DNA of 64,000 nt from Hypnocyclicus thermotrophus (GTDB taxonomy: Bacteria > Fusobacteriota > Fusobacteriia > Fusobacteriales > Fusobacteriaceae). Below the pieces are notes generated by a model. It searched no databases and was not told the DNA's origin. It was given only the letters and a program-made list of their open reading frames with translations. The DNA is taken from the NCBI RefSeq assembly GCF_004365575.1, contig NZ_SOBG01000002.1, positions 62,001 to 126,000 of the forward strand, in the 5' to 3' direction. Positions 39,751 through 48,842 of the stretch are shown here, piece by piece. Position 1 is the first letter of the stretch, and every line of letters begins with the position of its first letter. The translations under genes and the position numbers were made by a program.

Positions 39751-41106
39751 GTGGACATAAAACAAGTAAAACAACTTATTGAAGAAAAAAAATATGTGAA
39801 ATTAAAAGAAGAATTAGAAGATATACACGAAGTAAATATTAGTGAAATATTAAAACTTCTTGATAGTAAAGAAGCGTTATTGATATATAGATTATTATCA
39901 AAAGATATAGCTGCTGAAGTATTTTCATACTTAGATCCAGATGATCAAGAAAAATTAATTAATGGATTTACAGATGTTGAAATAAAAGATTTAATTGAAG
40001 AATTATACTGGGATGATATGATAGATTTAATTGAAGAAATGCCTGCAAGTATTGTTAAAAAAATATTAAAAAATTCAAATGCAGAAAATAGAAAGCTTAT
40101 AAATCATTTTTTAAATTATCCTGAAGATAGTGCAGGAAGTTTAATGACAATAGAATACATTTCTCTTTATCCGGAAATGACAGTTAAAGAATCTCTTGAT
40201 TATATAAGAAGTGTAGGAAATGAAAAAGAAACAATATATACATCATATATTTTAGATAAAGGAAAAAAATTATTAGGAACAGTTTCTTTAAAAGAACTTA
40301 TTTTAGCTGAACCAAATATAAAAGTAAAAGAAATTGCAAACGAAGATGTAATTTCAGTATATACAACAGATGATCAGGAGTTAATAGCAGAAGTATTTAA
40401 AAAATATGATTTAATAACAGTTCCTGTAATTGATAAAGAAGGCAGAATGGTTGGAATAATAACAATAGATGATATCGTAGATGTAATAGAAGAAGAAACA
40501 ACAGAAGATATCCAAAAAATGGCGGCAATAACACCATTAGAAGAAAAATATCTTGATATAGGGCCTATAGAGATGGCTAAAAAAAGAATACCTTGGTTAG
40601 CTATCTTAATGATATCTGCTTCACTAACATCTGCAGTAATTAGTAGATATGAGTCTATATTAGCTCAAATGACAGTGCTCAGTAGTTTTATGCCACTTCT
40701 TAGTGGAACCTCAGGGAATGCAGGATCACAAGTTTCAGCACTTATTATACGGGGATTATCTTTAGGAAATATAAAGTTAAAAGATTTGTATAAAGTTATT
40801 TGGAATGAATTTAGAACAAGTATTATAATAGGTATAGTTCTTGCGATAATTAATTTCTTTAGACTTTATTATTTAGAAATTGCATTAGTAGGAAATCCAG
40901 AAAAATTTAGAATATCATTATTGGTATCAATTAGTTTAATGTTTACAATAATAATGTCAAAAATTGTAGGTGGGATACTGCCAATAGCTGTAAAAAGCAT
41001 AAAATTAGATCCAGCTTTAATGGCAAGTCCTCTTTTAACTACAATAATCGATGTAATGTCATTAATTGTATATTTTAACTTAGTTCATTTCTTTTTTAAC
41101 ATATAA
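39751..41106 (+). CDS. mgtE: Magnesium transporter MgtE
   Basis: MgtE is a Mg2+ channel gated by its cytosolic domains. The N domain (residues 1-130) has the helical superhelix pattern LDPDDQEKLINGFTDVEIKDLIEEL. Tandem CBS domains (about 135-255) include VPVIDKEGRMVGIITIDDIVDVIEEE. Five membrane helices follow with the MPLLSGTSGNAGSQ pore segment. The 451-residue length is normal. The start is GTG with a strong AAGGAGGT site that is buried in a leader hairpin, so control at the translation level is likely. MgtE senses internal Mg2+ itself; the leader may add a second layer. Confidence 0.96.
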   Translation: MDIKQVKQLIEEKKYVKLKEELEDIHEVNISEILKLLDSKEALLIYRLLSKDIAAEVFSYLDPDDQEKLINGFTDVEIKDLIEELYWDDMIDLIEEMPASIVKKILKNSNAENRKLINHFLNYPEDSAGSLMTIEYISLYPEMTVKESLDYIRSVGNEKETIYTSYILDKGKKLLGTVSLKELILAEPNIKVKEIANEDVISVYTTDDQELIAEVFKKYDLITVPVIDKEGRMVGIITIDDIVDVIEEETTEDIQKMAAITPLEEKYLDIGPIEMAKKRIPWLAILMISASLTSAVISRYESILAQMTVLSSFMPLLSGTSGNAGSQVSALIIRGLSLGNIKLKDLYKVIWNEFRTSIIIGIVLAIINFFRLYYLEIALVGNPEKFRISLLVSISLMFTIIMSKIVGGILPIAVKSIKLDPALMASPLLTTIIDVMSLIVYFNLVHFFFNI

Positions 41107-41112
41107 AAAAGC

Positions 41113-41141
41113 TTGACAAAAGATAGAATATATTATATAAT
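41113..41141 (+). promoter_or_regulatory. Promoter of the SRP RNA gene
   Basis: Perfect TTGACA, 17-base spacer, perfect TATAAT, immediately upstream of the SRP RNA. Confidence 0.92.
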
Positions 41142-41146
41142 CATAC

Positions 41147-41426
41147 TCGCCACACTAGCTGGGGAGGTAGCGGTGCCCTGTAATCTACAACCCGCTCTAG
41201 TAGAAGTGAATTCCGACTTAAGGTATATTTTGGTTGTGGTTTGACTCTAGAATGAAATGTTGAGAATAGAGTCCTAGATGGCAAAAGAATAGTGAACCGT
41301 GTCAGATCTTGACAGAAGCAGCACTAAGCTATTTTCTTTTGGGTATTTAGGGTAGCTCTATTTGAGTGGATTTCTATTGTATCACACAGTTGAAATATAT
41401 CAAGGGTCGGTGTGTGGCCCTTTTTT
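41147..41426 (+). ncRNA. ffs: Signal recognition particle RNA, large (Bacillus-type) form
   Basis: The gene contains the Alu-domain core GGGGAGGTAGCGGTGCCCTG near the 5' end and the Ffh-binding domain (GTGTCAG..TTGACAGAAGCAGCACTAAG) in the middle. The 5' segment GCCACAC (41149-41155) pairs with GTGTGGC (41412-41418) at the 3' end, closing a rod of about 270-280 nucleotides. The large form with Alu domain matches the Bacillus/Clostridium type, not the 4.5S type. The 3' end includes a terminator-like AGGGTC/GGCCCT hairpin and a T run. The exact ends are estimated to within a few bases. Confidence 0.92.
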
Positions 41427-41446
41427 ATTTTTTGAGGGGGGAAATT

Positions 41447-41917
41447 ATGGATAATTTATTAATTATTATAGGTGTTTTATGTGTTATAATATCTTTAATA
41501 TCTATGATAAGTTTAAGAAGAAAAGTGGATGAAAGAATTGAAGTATTTAAGGATCATGAGTTGGAATATAGGGATTTGAGAAATGATATAATAGAATTAA
41601 AGGATGAATTTTCAAAAAGTGCTGAATTAGAAATTATGAATCTTGATAAAAAAATGAGAGAGCTTAATAAAACTAAGGTACTTATTGAAAATAAGATAAA
41701 AGAGGGACAATCATTAAACCAAATTTTAGAAAATACATTTGAAAAAATAAATAATATAGAAGTAAATGTAAATAGTAATTTTAAAGAAAATCCTAAGTAT
41801 TTAGAAAAAATAATAATAGACTATTATAAACAAGGATTATCAATTAGGGAAATTGCTAAAAAAACAGGGAAAACTTTAAATGAAATTCAAATGATAATGG
41901 GACTTACATTAAATTAA
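41447..41917 (+). CDS. Membrane-anchored coiled-coil protein with C-terminal HTH-like motif (DUF6115/SwrB-like)
   Basis: The protein has 156 residues: one N-terminal membrane helix (about 3-24), a coiled coil (about 25-90), and a C-terminal helix-turn-helix-like segment IDYYKQGLSIREIAKKTGKTLNEIQMIM. This architecture and tail resemble DUF6115 proteins and Bacillus SwrB, which promotes flagellar basal-body activation. Flagellar genes in the same genome make the idea attractive, but it is a weak motif match. GAGGGGGG before ATG 41447 sets the start; a longer in-frame start lies within the SRP RNA and is rejected. Confidence 0.6.
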   Translation: MDNLLIIIGVLCVIISLISMISLRRKVDERIEVFKDHELEYRDLRNDIIELKDEFSKSAELEIMNLDKKMRELNKTKVLIENKIKEGQSLNQILENTFEKINNIEVNVNSNFKENPKYLEKIIIDYYKQGLSIREIAKKTGKTLNEIQMIMGLTLN

Positions 41918-41949
41918 AAAATAAGATTTCATAAAAATAAAGAGTAAAA

Positions 41950-42591
41950 TTAGTTACTCTTTATTTTTAATTTAGAAATATTAGAAATATACTTATTTTT
42001 ATTAAATAAATATATTAGATAATATTCTTTTTTTAAATTACTATTAATAAAAATAACTTCATATTTTATTTCTAAAGGTTTGATTAGATAATTTTTTTGA
42101 TTAATATTAATAATACAATTAAGATTATTTAAGATATATTCAGATAAAAAATTAAGTTTATAATCTAAAATTTGTTTATCTATATTAAATTGTGTAATAT
42201 TATATTTTTTCTTTAAAACTTCTAATTGGGATTTTAAATAAAAATTTTCTGGAAATTTATTAGATTTTTTAATATTACAATCACGGCATAATAAAACAGC
42301 ATTATATTTATTTTTATATTTTAAAGGATAACCTTTTGATATTGGATAGTGATGATCAATTTCTAAATTGTTTGTAGAACCGCAATTAAAGCATTTATTA
42401 TTAAACAAATTAAAAATATACTCTTTATCATTTTTATTAAAGCTTTTATCTAAATAATTTCTATATTTTTTATTATTAATATGATTTAAAGTATATTCAT
42501 ATGTTTTTAATGAAGTAGAATTATTATTATTTTTTAAAATATAATTTAAAAACAACAATAATAATAATATTAAAATAATAATAAGAAACAT
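41950..42591 (-). CDS. HNH endonuclease-domain protein with membrane anchor
   Basis: The 213 residues begin with a hydrophobic helix (residues about 1-18), suggesting membrane attachment or export. An HNH domain sits near residues 66-115 with CFNCG, IDHHYPISKG (His pair) and LLCRDCNIKKSN; the four cysteines form a zinc site and the IDHHYP histidine is the catalytic candidate. The rest is Asn/Lys/Ile rich without a known domain. It directly follows the K+ channel gene (gap of two bases), so they share a transcript. Its target is unknown. Confidence 0.8.
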   Translation of the reverse strand: MFLIIILILLLLLFLNYILKNNNNSTSLKTYEYTLNHINNKKYRNYLDKSFNKNDKEYIFNLFNNKCFNCGSTNNLEIDHHYPISKGYPLKYKNKYNAVLLCRDCNIKKSNKFPENFYLKSQLEVLKKKYNITQFNIDKQILDYKLNFLSEYILNNLNCIININQKNYLIKPLEIKYEVIFINSNLKKEYYLIYLFNKNKYISNISKLKIKSN

Positions 42592-42593
42592 AA

Positions 42594-43598
42594 TTAACCT
42601 TTTATTAGATTTTCTAATTTTTTAATTTGTTCTTTTTTTCCAAAAACTAATAATTTTGAATTAGGATTTATTAATGAAGTAGAAGTAGGATTTAATTTTA
42701 TTTTATTATTTTCTTCAATACCTACAACTATTAAACTGGTTTTTTGAGGAATTTTAGCCTCTAATAATGTTTTGTTTACAAGTTTGCTATTTTTAGGAAT
42801 ATCAATAAATTCTACTTTTAGCTCATCAACACCACTTTCAGTAATATAATCAATAAATTTGTTAATATTTTTTTGAGCAGTGATTTTAACGATTTTATCT
42901 GCAGCAATGCTAAGTGGAGAAATAACATAATCAGCACCAGCTTTTTTTAATTTTTTTTCACTATGTAAATCAAGTGCTCTAGTAATCACACTAATTTTAT
43001 TATTTAAAGATTTTGCTGATAATGAAAGAAATAGATTTTCAGCGTCACTTGAAAGAACAGCTACTAAAGCTTTAGCTCGTTCTATTCCTGCTTCTATTAA
43101 GGTTTCATCTTTTGTAGCATCTTCATTTAAAATTAAAATATTATTTCCTAAAGTAGATTCTAAAACTTTAATTTTTTCAATATCACTTTCGATAACTACA
43201 AAATTTTCATTTGATTTAACATACTGTTCTATAATTCTATATCCAGTTCTACCTGCACCACAAATAATTATATGATTTGATAAATTATTAATTTTACTTT
43301 TCACTTTTACTCCTTTTAAATATTTATTTAATTCACCTTCTAAAATAAATTTTACTATTACAGATACACTATATAACACAAAACTAATTCCAATAAAAAT
43401 TAAAAATATAGTAAAAATTTTACCAGATAGTGATAGAGGCTTGAGTTCACTAAAACCAACAGTTGATATAGTAATAGCAGTCATATAAATAGCATCCATT
43501 AAAGAATAATTTTCAATATAAATATAACCTAAAATTCCTATTAAATATATTGTTATTAAAGATAATATCATTAATAAAAAGTTTTTAAAATTAATCAT
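42594..43598 (-). CDS. Two-TM potassium channel with RCK (TrkA-N/TrkA-C) domain
   Basis: This MthK-type ion channel has two membrane helices around a pore loop with the selectivity sequence ITISTVGFSELKP (T-V-G-F). A TrkA-N Rossmann domain follows (HIIICGAGRTGYRIIEQY, residues about 110-225), then a TrkA-C domain with SLIVVGIEENNKI. The length is 334 residues. It probably mediates K+ release or homeostasis, complementing the Ktr uptake system at the start of the window. It is divergent from sppA and cotranscribed with the HNH gene. Confidence 0.92.
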   Translation of the reverse strand: MINFKNFLLMILSLITIYLIGILGYIYIENYSLMDAIYMTAITISTVGFSELKPLSLSGKIFTIFLIFIGISFVLYSVSVIVKFILEGELNKYLKGVKVKSKINNLSNHIIICGAGRTGYRIIEQYVKSNENFVVIESDIEKIKVLESTLGNNILILNEDATKDETLIEAGIERAKALVAVLSSDAENLFLSLSAKSLNNKISVITRALDLHSEKKLKKAGADYVISPLSIAADKIVKITAQKNINKFIDYITESGVDELKVEFIDIPKNSKLVNKTLLEAKIPQKTSLIVVGIEENNKIKLNPTSTSLINPNSKLLVFGKKEQIKKLENLIKG

Positions 43599-43655
43599 AG
43601 GACTCCTTTACTTTTAATTATATAGTAATATAACATGAATTACAACAATAAATTA

Positions 43656-43684
43656 TTGCTAAATAGTGTAAAGTATGATAAATT
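43656..43684 (+). promoter_or_regulatory. Promoter of sppA
   Basis: TTGCTA, 17-base spacer, TAAATT with a TGA extension, 23 bases before the sppA start codon. Confidence 0.6.
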
Positions 43685-43707
43685 TTATATAAGAAAGGGG
43701 AGATAAA

Positions 43708-45432
43708 ATGAAAAAAATACTTTTATTTATTTTAAATTTAATTAAATATGTAATAAAACAAATAGTATTTATAATTCTATCATTTAGTATATTATTTGGG
43801 ATTATATTTTACTTTGTATCGGTTAACTTACCAAGTGAAATGGAGAAAACAGTTGAGGTAGTACCTGATTCATATCTTGAATTGTCTTTTCCAGATGGAT
43901 TAAGAGAAAAAAATAATTTTGAAAGCATAGTAGAAAATATTTTTGATAACAGAACAACTTCATTTTATGATGCAGTAAGAGCAATCGAAAATGCTAAAAT
44001 GGATAATAAAATAAAAGGAATTTTAATTAATTTAACAACTATTAATTTACCAATGGTATATATGGAAGAAATAGGAAAAGAATTAGAAGAATTTAAAAAA
44101 TATAATAAAAAAATTTATGCTTATGGAGAAATAATAACAAATGGCAATTATTTTTTAGCTTCATATGCAGATGAAATAGTTATGCCACCTTCACATTCTA
44201 CAATTGTTAATTTATCGGGATATTATCGTGTAATAGGATATTATAAAAATTTATTTGATAAAATAGGTGTTAAATTTGATGTATTACATATAGGTGATTA
44301 TAAAACATATTCAGAAGAATATATTAGAGAAAATATGAGTAAAGAAAGAAAAGAAGAATTAAGTAGAGTATTAGATTATTCTTTAAATTATTTTGTAGAA
44401 CAAATATCTAAAAATAGAAATATTGATAAATATAAATTTTATAATAATTTAATAAATGGAAAATATGTTAGTAAAGATTCTTTGATTGCAAAAGAGAGTA
44501 AATTAATTGATGGATTAGAGTATTATAATCAATTTTTAGTTAAAAAAGGGATTAATAATATAATTTCTATATCTAAATATAATAAAGCTCGAATAGAGAG
44601 AAAAAGTAAAGATAAAATAGCAATAATTTATGCAGATGGAAATATAGATTTTGAGACATCATATTCTAATATGAATTCAATTACATATAGTCAAATGGAA
44701 GAAGAATTAAAATTAGCAGAAGAAGATAAAAATATTAAAGGTATAGTCTTTAGAGTCAATTCTCCAGGAGGATTAGCGCTAATAGCAGAATTGATTACTG
44801 AAAGATATAATAATACAAATAAACCAATATATGTATCAATAGGAAGAGTAGCCGCATCTGGGGGATATTATATATCTACTGTAGGTAAAAAAATATTTAT
44901 TAATAATAGTAGTATAACAGGTTCAATAGGAGTTGTAACTAGAATATTTAATGTAAATGAACTTTATGATAAATTAGGAATTAGATTAGAAGAGATAAAA
45001 AAAGGAAAATATAGTGATTTATATTCATTAAATAATAAATTAACAGAAGAAGAAAGAAGAATAATTATTGAAAACCAAAAAAATACATATAAAGAATTTA
45101 AAAATAGAGTTGAAAAATCTAGAAAAATTGATTCAGAATCATTAGAAAAAATTGCGCAAGGGAAAATATGGATAGGAAAAGAAGCAGTAGAGAATGGCTT
45201 AGTTGATGGAATTGCAACGCTTAATGGAACTATTAAAATTATGGCAAAAGATTTGGGATTAGATAATTATAGTATTATTGAAATTTATAAAAAAGTAGAA
45301 GATAATAATTTAGTTTCAAGATTTAGTAAATATATCAAAGTTAATAATATTTATGATAAGTTAAATGAAGAATTAAAATATATAGAGTCATATAATAAAA
45401 AAATTCTTTTAATGAATGAATATGATATATAG
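43708..45432 (+). CDS. sppA: Signal peptide peptidase SppA (long, tandem-domain form)
   Basis: This membrane-bound serine protease degrades cleaved signal peptides. An N-terminal membrane helix (about 10-36) precedes two S49 ClpP-like domains. The general-base Lys199 lies in the first (HIGDYKTYSEEY). The nucleophile Ser384 lies in the second (GRVAASGGYYIS), preceded by FRVNSPGG. The 574-residue length fits the E. coli-type 67K form. It has its own promoter and precedes a thioredoxin-like gene by about 55 bases. Confidence 0.95.
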   Translation: MKKILLFILNLIKYVIKQIVFIILSFSILFGIIFYFVSVNLPSEMEKTVEVVPDSYLELSFPDGLREKNNFESIVENIFDNRTTSFYDAVRAIENAKMDNKIKGILINLTTINLPMVYMEEIGKELEEFKKYNKKIYAYGEIITNGNYFLASYADEIVMPPSHSTIVNLSGYYRVIGYYKNLFDKIGVKFDVLHIGDYKTYSEEYIRENMSKERKEELSRVLDYSLNYFVEQISKNRNIDKYKFYNNLINGKYVSKDSLIAKESKLIDGLEYYNQFLVKKGINNIISISKYNKARIERKSKDKIAIIYADGNIDFETSYSNMNSITYSQMEEELKLAEEDKNIKGIVFRVNSPGGLALIAELITERYNNTNKPIYVSIGRVAASGGYYISTVGKKIFINNSSITGSIGVVTRIFNVNELYDKLGIRLEEIKKGKYSDLYSLNNKLTEEERRIIIENQKNTYKEFKNRVEKSRKIDSESLEKIAQGKIWIGKEAVENGLVDGIATLNGTIKIMAKDLGLDNYSIIEIYKKVEDNNLVSRFSKYIKVNNIYDKLNEELKYIESYNKKILLMNEYDI

Positions 45433-45486
45433 TTGAAAAAAATGAAAAAATAGAATATACTTAAGGAAAGGCTTGGAGGTGAAAAA

Positions 45487-46002
45487 ATGCTTAAATATGA
45501 AGAAGCATGGAATTATAATGAATATCTAAGATCATCCTTAATAGAATATAGAAAAAAGCAAGAAAAAATTTTTTCTAAAATTTCATTAAAAAAAGAAAAC
45601 ATAAAAAAGATAAAAAATATTAAAACAAAAGTAAATATTGTAGTTTTTGCTGAAATATACTGTCCTGATTCTAGAGCTGTTATACCTTTTTTGGAAAAAA
45701 CAAGACAAGAAAATGAAAATATAGATTTATATATTTTCCCAAGAGAGGGGAATGAACATTATTTATCAAAAATAACAAATGAAACTAAAATCCCATCAAT
45801 ATTTATTGAAGATATAGAACAAGAAGAATTATGCTTGATATATGAAGAAATTTTACCAGATTTAAAATTTAAAATAAAAGAACATATTTTAAGAGACGAA
45901 AAAGATATTGCACAGGAAATAATATATAATTATAGAATAGGTAAATATAATGATCAATTAGAAGAGTATTTAGTTAATAAAATTATAGAAAATATAATAT
46001 AA
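45487..46002 (+). CDS. Thioredoxin-fold protein with CPDS site
   Basis: The 171-residue cytosolic protein has a thioredoxin-like core: NIVVFAEIYCPDSRAVIPFLEK holds a C-P-D-S site in place of C-x-x-C, and TKIPSIFIED gives the cis-proline strand. It resembles the 'thioredoxin family protein' group with a single cysteine at the active site, so it could act by a monothiol or bacillithiol-type mechanism; that is inference. GGAGG precedes the ATG. A strong bidirectional terminator follows. Confidence 0.7.
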   Translation: MLKYEEAWNYNEYLRSSLIEYRKKQEKIFSKISLKKENIKKIKNIKTKVNIVVFAEIYCPDSRAVIPFLEKTRQENENIDLYIFPREGNEHYLSKITNETKIPSIFIEDIEQEELCLIYEEILPDLKFKIKEHILRDEKDIAQEIIYNYRIGKYNDQLEEYLVNKIIENII

Positions 46003-46031
46003 AAAAACTCTGGCAAAGCCAGAGTTTTTTT
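46003..46031. terminator. Bidirectional terminator between the thioredoxin-like and MCP genes
   Basis: ACTCTGGC-AAA-GCCAGAGT flanked by A6-7 and T7 tracts; serves both converging genes. Confidence 0.93.
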
Positions 46032-47859
46032 ATTGTTTAAACATATTGATCAAATCATTTACTTTATCTGTTGTAGATGTAAGGTTTTGAGCAGCGTCAC
46101 TTAATTCATTAATTATTTCAGCAGTAGAAAGTACAGCAGTATCAATTTCATTTACTCGAGTACCTATTTCCTCAAAGGTAGCAGTTATATTATCAGAGTT
46201 GTTTGATAATTGATTTAATTCATTTGTTTGATTAGAAATACTTGAATGAATTGTATTTAATTCTTTAATTAAAATTTCAAATGAATTTACAATACCTTCA
46301 ATCGTAGTAGAAACATTATTAATTTCTATAATAGTCTCTTCAAGTTGAGATTTATTATTATTAGAACTTGTTACATTTTCGTCTATTTTTTTAGACATAT
46401 AATTCATTTTTTCTTCTATTTCCTCAGCAGTTTCTCTAGAAGTATTAGCTAATTTTCTAATTTCGTCAGCAACAACAGCAAAACCTCGTCCTGCTTCTCC
46501 AGCTCTAGAAGCTTCAATAGCAGCATTTAATGCAAGTAAATTAGTTTGTTCTGTCACATTATATATTTTTTCAATAAAAGTATTAACTTCATTAGATAAA
46601 GCTTTTAATTCATTAATTTTTTCAGAGTTTTCAGAAATGTGCTTACCAACACCACTTATTTTATTTAATGTAAGTAAAAGATTATCTTTTTCTTTTAAAG
46701 TATCATTTAATACTTCTTTATTATTTTCTGTAATTTGTGCAACAGTTGATAATATTGTATTTGAATCAGTTGATATATTTTTTACTTGAGAATCTACTTC
46801 ATTTAAAGTTTCTAATGATTGTTTAATAGAAGTAGTAATTGTATTTATACTGGCTGATAATTCTTCTGTAGTTGCAGCAGTTTTTAATACAGAATTACTG
46901 ATAGACTCAGCTTCATTAGATACTTCGTTAGATACTGATTGAATATTAAATATAATTTTACGAAGAGCATCAACCATAGTTTTAAAACTTTTTGTAAGTA
47001 TACCAGTCTCATCTTTTTTAAATCTTCTAGGGAAAGGAACCGTTAAATCAAGTTGGCTTAACTTTTCGGCAGTTCGAGTAAGATTTCTAAGAGGTCTATT
47101 TATACTAGTAATAGTAGTAAGAAGTATTGATGAAACTAATAATGAAATAAATAAAATAATTATTAAAGTACGAATTCCAATTTTTTTAATAAGTAGTATA
47201 TTTTGATTAGATATTTTTCTTATATTTTCAATACTAGTAAGATTTTGTTTGTTTTTTAGATCAACGTAAGGTTTTAAAGAATAATAAATAGTTTCAATAT
47301 TTGTATTAATAGTAGTATTTATAAATACTTGTAATTCATCTCGTAAAGTTATAATTTCTTTCTCTTTTTCTAAAAATTTAGTTAAAATTTCTAATTGATT
47401 TTTATCATTTGATTCAATAGATTTTTTTAAATTATTACGAAATGTAAATAAATCATTTTGTTTTTTAAAAATTAGATGTTTTTTATTTATTAATTTTTCT
47501 ACATTTCCATTAAAAGTAGTAAATAAATTATTTAATGTTCCTTTTAAATTAAGTTTAGAAGCTGCAGAATAGATATTATCAATATCAGATTTTATTTTTT
47601 TCTGAATAGCATTTATATCTTTTGGATCTTCAGCTCTTTTTAATTTATCAATAGTGTTAAAAAAAGTAATAAAAGAATTTTCTAATATTTGCATGTCCGC
47701 ATTTGCTTGAGCAATTTCTTTTAGATATTCAGTGTTTTTATTAATTTCTAGTGCTTCTTTTTTAAATGAAATATTACTAATAAAAGAATTAGCAGCAATA
47801 CCAGTCATACCAAGAATTAATACAATAAATCCTAAAAATAATTTTTTTGAAATTTTCAA
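46030..47859 (-). CDS. Methyl-accepting chemotaxis protein
   Basis: This is a chemoreceptor of 609 residues. An N-terminal membrane helix is followed by a mostly helical periplasmic sensor (about 35-215, four-helix-bundle type) and a second membrane helix (about 230-250). A HAMP domain follows ([21 protein letters not shown]), then the signalling domain with the highly conserved hairpin tip [20 protein letters not shown]. Together with the flagellar operon this indicates functional chemotaxis, although no che genes are in the window. The start is TTG with GGAGGG upstream. Confidence 0.95.
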   Translation of the reverse strand: MKISKKLFLGFIVLILGMTGIAANSFISNISFKKEALEINKNTEYLKEIAQANADMQILENSFITFFNTIDKLKRAEDPKDINAIQKKIKSDIDNIYSAASKLNLKGTLNNLFTTFNGNVEKLINKKHLIFKKQNDLFTFRNNLKKSIESNDKNQLEILTKFLEKEKEIITLRDELQVFINTTINTNIETIYYSLKPYVDLKNKQNLTSIENIRKISNQNILLIKKIGIRTLIIILFISLLVSSILLTTITSINRPLRNLTRTAEKLSQLDLTVPFPRRFKKDETGILTKSFKTMVDALRKIIFNIQSVSNEVSNEAESISNSVLKTAATTEELSASINTITTSIKQSLETLNEVDSQVKNISTDSNTILSTVAQITENNKEVLNDTLKEKDNLLLTLNKISGVGKHISENSEKINELKALSNEVNTFIEKIYNVTEQTNLLALNAAIEASRAGEAGRGFAVVADEIRKLANTSRETAEEIEEKMNYMSKKIDENVTSSNNNKSQLEETIIEINNVSTTIEGIVNSFEILIKELNTIHSSISNQTNELNQLSNNSDNITATFEEIGTRVNEIDTAVLSTAEIINELSDAAQNLTSTTDKVNDLINMFKQ

Positions 47860-47888
47860 AATAAACCCTCCTAACTAAATATATATAT

Positions 47889-47918
47889 ATTATAACGTAA
47901 AACTTTTAGTTTTGACAA
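47889..47918 (-). promoter_or_regulatory. Promoter of the MCP gene
   Basis: On the minus strand: TTGTCA, 18-base spacer, TATAAT, 30 bases upstream of the MCP start codon. Confidence 0.65.
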
Positions 47919-47935
47919 ATAAATTTTATTTTTAT

Positions 47936-47955
47936 AATTGTAAACGATTACAATT
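47936..47955. promoter_or_regulatory. LacI/GalR-type (cre-like) palindromic operator
   Basis: AATTGTAA-ACGA-TTACAATT is a perfect palindrome apart from the four central bases. Its core TGTAAACGATTACA (47939-47952) fits the catabolite-responsive element consensus TGWAANCGNTNWCA at every position. It lies 18 bases upstream of the MCP -35 box and about 70 bases upstream of the oppositely oriented transporter promoter. Confidence 0.65.
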
Positions 47956-48025
47956 TATAATAAATTTTTTTAATTATTATGTATTATATATTATAATAGA
48001 AAAAAAATCAATATAAAAATAGAAA

Positions 48026-48054
48026 TTGACTTTTCAAATAATGAATGATATAAT
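48026..48054 (+). promoter_or_regulatory. Promoter of the queuosine-precursor transporter gene
   Basis: TTGACT, 17-base spacer, perfect TATAAT, 45 bases before the start codon. No preQ1 riboswitch is visible in the short leader. Confidence 0.82.
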
Positions 48055-48099
48055 CAGTTTTGCTATTTTTAATAAAAATTAAATAATGGAGGAAAGAAA

Positions 48100-48801
48100 A
48101 TGAGAAATGAAATGTTATGGTTTATTTTACTAATAATCAATTTTTCTTTTATAATTTTTTCGTATAAAAAATTTGGAAAAGTAGGTTTATTTACTTGGAT
48201 ACCGATTTCTACAGTACTAGCAAATATTCAAGTTATGATAACATTACAACTTTTTGGATTTACAGCAACATTGGGAAATATAATATATGCTAGTGCATTT
48301 TTAGTAACAGACATTTTGTCAGAGAATTATGGAAGAAAAGAAGCGGATAAAGCGGTATGGATAGGATTTTTTAGTTTAATAGCAACGACTATTATAATGA
48401 ATTTATGTTTATTATTTTTACCGGATAATAGTAAAAATTCAATGGATTTATATAATAGTATAAAATCAGTTTTTAGTATTATGCCAAGAATAGCAATTGC
48501 CAGTTTAATAGCATATATTTTATCTCAAAAGCATGATGTATGGGCATATCATTTTTGGAAAAAAAGATTTTCAGAGAGTAATCAAATATGGATAAGAAAT
48601 AATTTAAGTACAATGATAAGTCAGTTAATAGATAGTACAATTTTTGTACTTATTGCATTTGTTGGAACGATGCCTTTTAATATTGTTATTGAAATATTTT
48701 TAACAACGTATTTATTAAAATGGTTAGTAGCTGCTTTAGATACTCCTTTTATATATATAGCAACGTATTTAAAAAAGAATAATAAAATAAATGAAATATA
48801 A
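48100..48801 (+). CDS. Queuosine precursor transporter (YhhQ/QPTR, VUT family)
   Basis: The 233-residue protein has about six membrane helices with family features: TLGNIIYASAFLVTDILSENYGRKEADKAVW, the IAIASLIAYILSQKHDVWAYHFWK segment and IDSTIFVLIAFVG near the end. YhhQ-type proteins import queuine or preQ0/preQ1 for tRNA wobble modification. It is preceded by a strong promoter and followed by a terminator, so it is monocistronic. The start is supported by GGAGG. Confidence 0.9.
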   Translation: MRNEMLWFILLIINFSFIIFSYKKFGKVGLFTWIPISTVLANIQVMITLQLFGFTATLGNIIYASAFLVTDILSENYGRKEADKAVWIGFFSLIATTIIMNLCLLFLPDNSKNSMDLYNSIKSVFSIMPRIAIASLIAYILSQKHDVWAYHFWKKRFSESNQIWIRNNLSTMISQLIDSTIFVLIAFVGTMPFNIVIEIFLTTYLLKWLVAALDTPFIYIATYLKKNNKINEI

Positions 48802-48802
48802 A

Positions 48803-48830
48803 AAAATAGAGGAAAATCCTCTATTTTTTT
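48803..48830 (+). terminator. Terminator of the queuosine-precursor transporter gene
   Basis: TAGAGGA-AAA-TCCTCTA within A6 and T7 tracts; may also serve the converging minus-strand gene. Confidence 0.85.
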
Positions 48831-48842
48831 ATATTTATAATA

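Noticed and set aside
41366-41446. Longer N-terminus of the DUF6115-like protein
   Set aside because: The extension lies inside the SRP RNA gene and its terminator; a strong ribosome site precedes ATG 41447.
48055-48099. preQ1 riboswitch before the queuosine-precursor transporter
   Set aside because: The leader is only about 45 bases, AT-rich, and lacks the preQ1 consensus stem and A-rich tail.
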